DNA from: Ochromonadaceae sp. CCMP2298
Lineage: Eukaryota > Sar > Synurophyceae > Ochromonadales > Ochromonadaceae
DNA: 14,883 bases
Assembly: GCA_026770595.1 (NCBI GenBank)
Contig: MU634175.1
Coordinates: 1 to 14,883 of the forward strand
Reading direction: 5' to 3'
Numbering within the stretch: position 1 is the first letter of the stretch; each line of letters starts with the position of its first letter. This document shows, in pieces, positions 7,459-14,883 of the stretch. The notes below the pieces were generated by a model that was not told where the DNA came from, did not search any database, and worked only from the letters and a program-made list of their open reading frames with translations. The translations under genes and the position numbers were made by a program.

Positions 7459-10400
7459 ATGAGCAAAAGGGCGAGAAGGTAAGCTGGCTCCCGCGCTGGT
7501 GCAACTGGGAGCGCCTGATCTCGCCGCGACTTCGTCTCTAATCACGTATCTGTCCCTCTCTCAGGTCTGTTTCCCCGGATCAGATGCGGGCGCAGCGGTC
7601 TGTGGAGATGATCGACAGCGACTTCGGAGCGCACCCTTCTCCCAAGAAAGCGGGATATCTCGCCTCGTCCTTGGTCGGCAAGCACGCAGACGACCGCCTA
7701 CGCAAGAGGATTGCAGCGGAAGTGAAGTCCCAGGCTAACGAATACCAGGAGTATTCTCGTCATGTAAGTATTCGGGTCAGGGGACGTGACGGGGGACGAC
7801 CTTCCATCAATGCAGACCCGAGCTCACCTAACCCCTCTCTCCTCCCAATCTCAGAACTCGCCCGACAAAAATTCTCGGTCCGTGGGCTTCGGAGATACAC
7901 AGGAGTCAGCGAGGGGCGGCTCCCGCGGCGGCTCACGGGGCGGCTCGAGGGGGGGTGCTCGCCCGCGCAGTGCGGAGCTGTTGCTGCCCCAGAACGACCC
8001 GGCGGAGGTGAGCGAGAAGGACCTGCTGGACAAGCGTCTATTCGAACTGCGCGTGGACAAAACCCCCAACGCCAGACTGGGTTATGAGGTGCCGATAGCG
8101 GACAAGACGAGGATTTTGGGCTCTAGTCAGGTGCTAGGCTGCCAGGGTGACTTCTGCCACTTCGACATGGCATACCTGGAGGACAGCGAGATCAGCGGCA
8201 TGGGGGACACAGTGGGCTCCACCCTGTCTGACTTTCGTAAGAAACTGCTGACGAAGAGCACGTCAAACGACTTCATACAGAGGGATTCTCTGGTCTCGCA
8301 GATGATGCGCAAGGGCAGCCTGCAGCCACTCACAGGCGCAAAGGCCGCAGACGCGTCGATGAAGATCACCTACAAATCGATCATCCAGGGGCGCCAGGAG
8401 ATGCCCCTAGTGAAGAGCCAGCTAGACAGACACCGCAAGGGAGAAGACATGCCCTACGTGCACGAGGACAACTACGCCGACTTCTCTGTGGCCGGCAAGC
8501 TGCCCGGACACTACTACCAGGAGGTGCCCTGCTGCCTCAACTGCTTCAAGGTCTACTCAATCGTGGATGCGGCGCGCACCAAAGCACTCCTCGCGGTGGC
8601 CAAGAAGCGCGCCAAGGAGGAGGACCCAGAGCAGATCACGATCACTACAAATAGCGTGGATTCGAAGGAGCTCACCATTACGGGCATGACGAGCCACCAG
8701 ATGGAGACGCTGAAGAATATGGGGGGCCGCAAGGGCGTCCGTCGATCGGAGACCTTTGACCCATTCGATGAGGAGGATGTGCGGCAGAGGGAGACCCTGC
8801 GGGCCGCGCTGAACGCCGTGGACGGGCTTACGAAGATGGATGTGGCGGAGATACGCACCATGGCCAAGCCGCACGCCGCCGTGGAGGTGGTGATGGAAGC
8901 AGTCATGGCTGTTCTGACAGGCCGCATCATGACCTTCAAAGACACGCACAAGCTGCTAGGCTCGGGGGAGTTCTTCCTCACCATGCTGAAGGACTTCGAC
9001 ATATCGGATATCACCGACGAGCGCCTGTCCCTAGTAGAGCAGTACGTAGACAATCCCATATTCCGCCCAGAACAGGTTTTGCCCATCAGCTACTGCGCTT
9101 CCAAGTTCTGCGCATGGGTGCACGGCATCGTGCATGCGGCGAGGTACCAGCGCGGCTACACGCATAACCGGCTGGACATAGTCAAGGCCGCGCCTGCCGC
9201 GCCGTTGTCCAAAACAGACCATACGTATCTGCGGCCCCTAAGGCGTGCCCCCATCGCCGTGCCCTTCAACCGCGCAGAGAGCAAGACCGAGGGTGTGCAC
9301 CGGTACGACGGCAGCGGCGAGGAGGTCAGCTTCGTGCAGAGGCTGGAGAAAATCAAGGCCAGTCGGGCGCGCGGCGGACCCGCCATCAGTCGCCAAAACG
9401 GTGACCTGTCGGGCAGCGGCATGCAAACCCAGTCACAGACACTGACACTGACCAAGCCAAGCCTGCGGTCGGTCTCGCGCAGCCAGGAGCTGGACCGCAA
9501 GTCCGTTAACGCGATGCGGGGTTCTTCCATCTCCATCGACTCGCACCTACTGGCCAAGAACCAGTCCAAGTTCGACCCCGGGCCCACACCAGGGGGGGGT
9601 ATGGGGAATACGGGTATGGGGGGGGAGAAGAAGTTGTCTAAGCGCGAGTCCAAGGCGATGCTGGCGATGCAGAAGAAGGCCGCAGATCGACTCTCCGCTG
9701 CGAGCGTGGCAGAGGGCAGTGTGGCTCTGCTGGGCAGCCAGAAGCACTTCCGATGCTCTGACGGGATCACCAAGATGCCCTATATGGTGCTGGGGCACAT
9801 TTCTCTCAACGTGTCCCGCTGCAGCTTCATCGTCATACATGACTTCTTCGACACGTGTGACGCGACGTCGATTCTGTTCAAGCCGCTGGTGCAGCGACAC
9901 GATGGCTGCCAGGTGCTGACCTTCAACTACCCTGGGCAGGCGAATACCGTGTGGCCGAGACTGTCCCAGGCCGAGAAAGACCGAGGCGCGAAGGAGCCCA
10001 TTATTAACAACGACTGGGTGGCAGATAGGCTGAATGAGCTGCTGAGATACGCCGAGGCGCAGGGAGATGTGCTGCTGTCCAACCCCTTCCACCTGGTCGG
10101 TGTGGGCAACGGCGCAGCCATCGCGGCCGCCTTTTGTCAGAAGTGGGGACGGGACAAAGCCTACGCCAGGGGCCTCCGCTCGGTCGTATCAGTTAACGGC
10201 TTTCTCTACCCCGACCCCCAACTATCCTCCATCCTGCACTCAGCCTACCAGGTGTTCGAGTCCACCCCGCACAACAGACCAGACATCCCCGTCTCCTACT
10301 GGGCCCGCTTCGTCTTCTCCGACGACTACCTGACCCGCATCAACCCCAACCTCGCCCTCAACATATACACCGCAGTCTCCAACCCCATCACCAACGACGG

Positions 10401-13400
10401 ACGGTCCAAGATCGCCCGCGGCTGCCTGCAGCATCGAGACATGCGGGGCTCCTTATCGCCCGACTTCAAGGCCCAGAACAGCCACGGCTACCTGCCCATC
10501 CAGGTGCCCGTGATCGTCCTGCAGTCTACAGAAAATGCCCTAGTCAACGCCTCCAACGTGGACGCCTTCCTGCAGGGGCGGACCTGCAAACACCTGTGGT
10601 CGCATATGCTCAACGTCCCTTCTGACGACATGGTCTTCCACGCTGTGGGCAAGGTAAATATGCATTTTAGTCTATTTAAATCCCTCTCCTGCTCTCTATA
10701 TATTACGGATGTGTATTAAACCCCCATATTATATATTTAACCCCCAGGTCGACAAGACTGCCAACTGGGTGGGTAAGATGTCCCAAAGCCCCGAGGACTA
10801 TCACAAATACTCTACGCTAGGCAAGACGGGACTGAAGATGGTGCTGGAGAGCCTGCGCAGTCCCAGGGGCGCGTTCTCCATGTGGACGCGCACGGGCCAC
10901 GTGGTGCACCAGGAGTTCAAAGCGGCCATGCTGGATCTATTCGACGTGCTGGCGTGCCCCACTGATGAGTACGTGGGTTTGGAGGCGATCGAGGCAAGCG
11001 ACACGAGGCGCGCCAATCTGCTGTCCATGATGGGGGGGAAGTACCAGGACGAGCCGGCCCCTATTAAGGCTGAGGTTTTGTTCCAGCTTGGCGAGGGGAG
11101 CCCGGGCGAGGGGGCCGTGGAGGAGGAGGGGGATCCCTATGGGGAGACTCTGGATGTAGACAGCACCGTGCAGGATCTGCTGGACACCATCGGATACACC
11201 AAGCCGTACACGGGCAAGGACCAAGACCAAGAGGTGGACCAAGAGGTGGAGGTGGTGGAGATAGAAGCAGAGGCGTCGGTGGAGGTGGAGGCGGAGGAGG
11301 TGGAGGTGGAGGTGGAGGTGGGGGCGTCTGGGGTACAGGGGACACAAGGATCGGATCCCACACTCATACAGATGGCCATATTGGGCTCAGGCCTCGAGAT
11401 GGACTCGACGGCTCAGGAAATCGCGCCCGGCAACACCTACGACGGCGTGTACGAACGCGGCTTCTCATCCTCCTCTATCAAGATCAACCCTCTCGCAGAC
11501 TACGGTGTGTCCAACTCGGTGCCCCAGACGCCCCCCGCGATGCCGTCCCACATGCAGCCCCTGCCCCAGCAAACATCCCCCCCGTTGGCCCTGCAGGCCT
11601 CGCCCCTCAAGCTGTCCTCTGATCCCGTCAACCTTGGAGAGCTCTATGCCCTGGGTCGACCGGAGCTGCCTGAGTCTCGCCCAGGCACGCAGGGCTTTGA
11701 GGCGCAGATGGCGCCCTACTCCCCCTCACGCACTGACGACTACCGACCCCTGCAGATGGACATTAGCGAGGGGGACAGGACGGGCGCGAAGGTGGTGCAG
11801 TCCATAAAGGATGGACTTGAGAAGACGTACCTGGCAAGCGACAAGCAGAAGGCAGGACAGCAGTGGGCCACACTGGTGCCCGACGCAGCCACCGCGCTCG
11901 AGCTGGAGGCCGAGTTGCGCCAGAAGCAGAAGGAATACCTAGCCCTGGAGGCGCGCCTCTCGCAGATGAAGGAGCAGGCGGAGGTCGACCGCAGCGGCCG
12001 CTTCGACCAGCAGCAGTCCGATCGGAGGGAGCAGTTTGCGCAGAAGGACAAGGAGCTGCTGGGAAAGTTGCAGGGCGAGCTGGACGCACGTCAGCGCGAG
12101 CGCGACTTCGCGGAGAAGCAGCGGCGTATCGAGATGCGGGCTGTGGAGGAGGCGTTGGTGGAGCAGGGGCTGGTGCCGGGGGTGGTCTCGGGCTCTCTAG
12201 AGAGGCCTATTGGGGAGATGCAGCCGCTGCGCTACGAGGACCCCCCCGAGTTGCCCCGCGCACTGCAGGAGGGCCTGGATGTGATATCGAAGTTGGATCG
12301 TATGAAGGCGGACGAAGAGGCGGCGCGCAAGCAGGGCACGCTGAGTGTGGAGGAATACGAGAAGGTGAAGCGCGACATGGCGGAGAGACAGGCAGCCCGA
12401 GACTCCATGCTCAGGGCCCTCTCGGCCGAGGAGAAGGAGGAATTATTCGAGGCGTGCGCTGTGAAGATCCAGAGTGTAGGTAGGGGCTACCTGGGGCGCT
12501 GTCGCTTCGCGGGGGAGCTGGAGAGGCGCAAGTTGGAGTTGGCGAAGAAGAAAAAGGCGGTGCAGATACAGTCCCTGATGCGCGGACACCTGGGCCGCAA
12601 CCGCTTCGAGCGCATCAAGGACCTCTATCTGAACAACGTGAAAAACGCCTATTCCGCGCAACAGATACAGCGTGTGTACCGCGGCTTCGCGGACCGCAAG
12701 TACTTCCGCAAGTTGCAGCGCTGGATTAGCGCCGGGCGCGTGCAGAAGGTGTTCAGGGGACACTTGGGGCGCCAAGCATTCCGGAGGGAGAAGGCACGCC
12801 TGCAGGGGCTGAGGGGCAAGGAGCTGGCGGCGGCTAAGTTGCAGTCAGTGTGGCGCATGAAGGTGGCCAAGGAGGAGTTCCGCTCACTGCGCATCCACGT
12901 GCTGGCCTGCACCGAGCTGCAGCGAGTGTACAGGGGGTACCTGGGTCGCAAGCAGATGGCGCGCAAGAGGCTGTGGGAGTCCACCACCCCCGGCCCCGAG
13001 CGCATTAAACTGGGACTGGAGTTTATCGAGGAGTCCAAGCAGGCGTTCGAGAGACAGCAGGAGGAGATCGACGCGCTGCACAGGGCGCAAGAGCGGGCTG
13101 AGGCGAGGGTCTCACACATCCACGCGGAACTGACGGAGTCCGAGAAGGAGCTGGTCGTGCTGGAACGGGAACTGCAGGAGATCGACCAGATCGAGCGAGA
13201 TCTCAATATACTCACACAGGAAAAGGACCTGCTCAACAAGGGCATTGAGGACGCTGCCGGCATGCCGCGCGTGGCAGGCAAGGGCCACAAGGAGCTAGTC
13301 ATGGGGCGCGAGTCGCATAGAGAAAACGACCCCATACACGAGAGACGGCGGAAAGCCGAGGCTTACGCGCTGGAGATGACGATCCAGATCAAGCGCGCGG

Positions 13401-14650
13401 AGAGGGAGAAGAAGCGGCAAGAGTTGGAGATCGAGTTCGCGGCGGTGTTCCAGGAAGTGGACAAGAAGAAAAAGGCCCTGGAGAGGCTGGAACTGTCCCT
13501 GAATGACATGGAGACCACGAGGGAGCGGAAGGACCGCGAGTTCCGGCGGCTGCAGAAGAATCTGATGCAGTTATTGATGGAGCAGAAGCAGGAGCTGGAC
13601 GATCTCAGAGAGAAGGGGATCGAACTGGAGACCGCCACGGCGACTACCGCCGCGGCCGCCGTGGCCACCGCGCAGAAGGCGAAGGAGCACGAGGCGCGCT
13701 CTACGGCGATGTTCTCCCAGACCGAGGAGCTGATGAAGTTCCAGTTCATGTCCATGTCTCTCTCCTACTTCAGCTCCCTCAATATGCTCAAGTCGCTCAG
13801 AGATATGAACGCTGACACCACATCGGCCGCCATCACGCTCTCTGCGGACGCCTCGGCCACCGCGGCCGGCGCGGCGGCCGCCGCTAACCTGCCCAACATG
13901 AAGAAGCTGAACCTGGGCGCGGACGCCTTCGTGGAGGGGCACATACACGCCAAGAAGGCTGAGCTGCAGACCTCCCAGGAGGCGGAGAAGGAGTTCAATA
14001 AGGCCACCTCCAACCCCATCCCGGACAACGTCAGAGCCTGGACAGTGTCCGATGTGGCGCGCTGGCTGGACTCTCTCTCGCTGAACCAGTACTGCACCTC
14101 CTTCGTGGAGGGGTCCGTGGATGGGCCCTTCTTGATGGAGCTGAGGGAGGAGGATCTGGTGCAGGTGCTGGGCATCAAGCACAAACTGCACGTGAGGAAG
14201 ATCCTCCTGTCTAGAGAGAAGCTCAAGCCCCTCAGTCTGCAGGAGCTGCGCAACAAGGATATGGTGGAGACGGAGGACAGGTCGGACCTATCCAGGGCGG
14301 AGCAGGGGGTGCCCTCGTTGGACACGGTCTTCAGCCAGGCCAGGAATGGCCGAGTCAAGCGGGTAGAGGAGTCTCTCAACCTGGGCTTCGTGATCGACTC
14401 CGAGGACGAGAAGGGCAACACGCTGCTCCTCGTGGCCTGCCAGAACAGCAACCGCCGCCTGGTGGAGATGCTGCTCGTACGGGGGGCGTCCATCAACCAC
14501 CAAAATGCATCGGGTAACACCGCGCTGCACTTCGCGCTCACGTTCGATGCAGAGGGTACCCTGGGAGAGTACCTGATCGAGCACGGCGCGGACGACACGA
14601 TCGACAATATCGAAGGCTTGACTGCCTATGACGGCGTTACCAACCGCTAG
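7459..14650 (+). CDS. Giant NDR-like hydrolase/IQ/SAM/ankyrin coiled-coil protein
   Basis: Four exons, 7459-7478, 7565-7763, 7855-10653 and 10748-14650, join in frame (phases 2, 0, 0) into about 2306 residues ending TAG. Domains in order: RGG repeats (93-107); a conserved-looking block HEDNYADFSVAGKLPGHYY with CCLNC (276-318, Cys299, 300, 303); an alpha/beta-hydrolase fold (about 703-1090); an acidic Glu/Val tract (1168-1201); coiled coils (1387-1480, 1520-1576); six IQ motifs (1577-1745, for example AVKIQSVGRGYLGR); coiled coils (1761-1842, 1871-1968); an Ala-rich stretch; SAM (from Trp2104 to about 2165); ankyrin repeats (2194-2306). The hydrolase part resembles NDR proteins (FNYPGQ, HLVGVGNGAA). 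The nucleophile elbow reads G-V-G-N-G with Gly824 where a Ser would be, so it is probably non-catalytic. IQ motifs imply calmodulin or centrin binding. A calcium-responsive flagellar or cytoskeletal scaffold is inferred. The exact orthologue is not recognised. Confidence 0.85.
7479..7564 (+). other. First intron of giant gene, after a 20-nt exon
   Basis: The donor is AAG/GTAAGC and the acceptor follows a pyrimidine tract (CTGTCCCTCTCTCAG). Splicing joins MSKRAR to RSVSPDQMRAQRSV in frame. Without splicing the small frame stops at once (AGG TAA). The alternative is that this intron lies in the 5' UTR and translation starts at ATG 7584. An in-frame TAA at 7539 lies inside the intron, so the two options differ only by the short leader. 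Confidence 0.7.
7912..7956 (+). repeat. RGGS tandem repeat coding region
   Basis: Four RGG units spaced by Ser (RGGSRGGSRGGSRGG) encode residues 93-107 of the giant protein and are followed by ARPRS. The codons vary (AGG, CGC, CGG, AGG), so the peptide repeat is kept although the DNA is not a perfect array. RGG boxes can bind RNA or be arginine-methylated; that role here is inference. Confidence 0.8.
11231..11330 (+). repeat. GAGGTG-rich minisatellite encoding acidic Glu/Val tract
   Basis: A purine-rich run of GAGGTG hexamers with GAG, GCG and GGC variants, densest at 11282-11330, encodes residues about 1168-1201 (EVEVVEIEAEA..., EVEAEEVEVEVEV). It lies between the hydrolase fold and the coiled coils. 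It looks like an expandable spacer, prone to length change between strains and to assembly error. Confidence 0.85.
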
Positions 14651-14853
14651 ACCCCCATTTCATAATACGTTAATACGCTGCGTTTTTGTAAATATGAATA
14701 GAAATATTAAATCGACCCTCCGCTTCTTTGTTAAAACACTGTAACTTACAATCGCCTACTTTTCTGGAGGGACACTGATCTCTGCTGTGTGCTCTTTAAA
14801 CTTTATACATACGACATACGACAACTACCGTTTGTTATTATTTGATATTATGC
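14651..14853. other. Convergent intergenic region after the giant gene
   Basis: This is 203 bp of AT-rich sequence between the TAG of the giant gene and the TAG of the glycine-rich reading frame on minus. It includes TGTAAATATG near 14685 and AATATTAAAT near 14703, either of which could belong to a 3' processing signal. There is no coding sequence. Confidence 0.5.
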
Positions 14854-14883
14854 CTAGTAGCCGCCGCCACCCCTGCCGCCCCC
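14854..14883 (-). CDS. C-terminal end of a glycine-rich protein (partial)
   Basis: Read on minus from the window edge, the frame gives GGGRGGGGY and then TAG at 14856-14854. An RGG-flanked glycine tail ending in Tyr is common in glycine-rich RNA-binding proteins. The orientation also fits the strict strand alternation of this window. Only nine codons are visible, so it may be chance GC-rich sequence. Confidence 0.4.
   Translation of the reverse strand, partial: GGGRGGGGY

Noticed and set aside
10709-10747. Separate second gene starting at ATG 10709
   Set aside because: This ATG lies inside a GT-AG intron. Joining 10653 to 10748 keeps the frame and continues the hydrolase fold.
12649-14607. 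Long antisense open frames (up to 280 codons) opposite the giant gene
   Set aside because: They are Ser/Arg/Leu-rich mirror frames of GC-rich coiled-coil codons. No domain features, no intron logic, and the plus strand is clearly coding.

Overview
This window looks like nuclear DNA of a free-living, flagellated, sexual unicellular eukaryote. Every gene I can reconstruct carries short GT-AG introns (13 in total, 56-132 nt). These often have GTAAG-type donors, pyrimidine-rich acceptors and CTAAC- or TTAAC-like branch sites. Coding exons are GC-rich with many CTG, GTG and GAG codons. All three stop codons are used (TGA, TAA, TAG), so the standard code applies. The gene content is a sperm-tail PG-rich (STPG) protein, meiotic DMC1, and a large IQ/SAM/ankyrin coiled-coil protein, which points to flagella and meiosis. 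I cannot name the species. A fornicate/metamonad flagellate such as Kipferlia, a cryptophyte or another flagellate would fit, but this is only an impression.

Layout, left to right: (1) 573-1 on minus, the N-terminal part of a coiled-coil protein that runs off the window. (2) 574-1097, a divergent intergenic region with an E2F-like palindrome. (3) 1098-1881 on plus, an STPG-repeat protein with one intron. (4) 3606-2203 on minus, a complete six-exon DMC1. (5) 3607-4002, a divergent intergenic region. (6) 4003-4821 on plus, a membrane-anchored PTPMT1-like phosphatase with one intron. (7) 6998-4986 on minus, a protein with a leucine-rich-repeat-like module and two PHD-like zinc fingers, with three introns. 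(8) 6999-7458, a divergent intergenic region. (9) 7459-14650 on plus, a giant protein of about 2306 residues, starting with a 20-nt exon. It contains an RGG block, a conserved Cys block, an NDR-like alpha/beta-hydrolase fold without a nucleophile, an acidic tract, coiled coils, six IQ motifs, a SAM domain and ankyrin repeats. (10) 14883-14854 on minus, the extreme C-terminus of a glycine-rich protein. The convergent gaps 1882-2202, 4822-4985 and 14651-14853 hold only 3' flanks.

The seven genes alternate strands without exception, so every start lies in a divergent region and every end in a convergent one. No operon-like arrangement or common pathway is evident. The coiled-coil protein, the STPG protein and the IQ/SAM/ankyrin giant are plausibly cytoskeletal or flagellar. 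DMC1 serves meiotic recombination, the phosphatase probably mitochondrial lipid or protein dephosphorylation, and the zinc-finger protein possibly chromatin. No rRNA, tRNA, CRISPR array or transposon was recognised.
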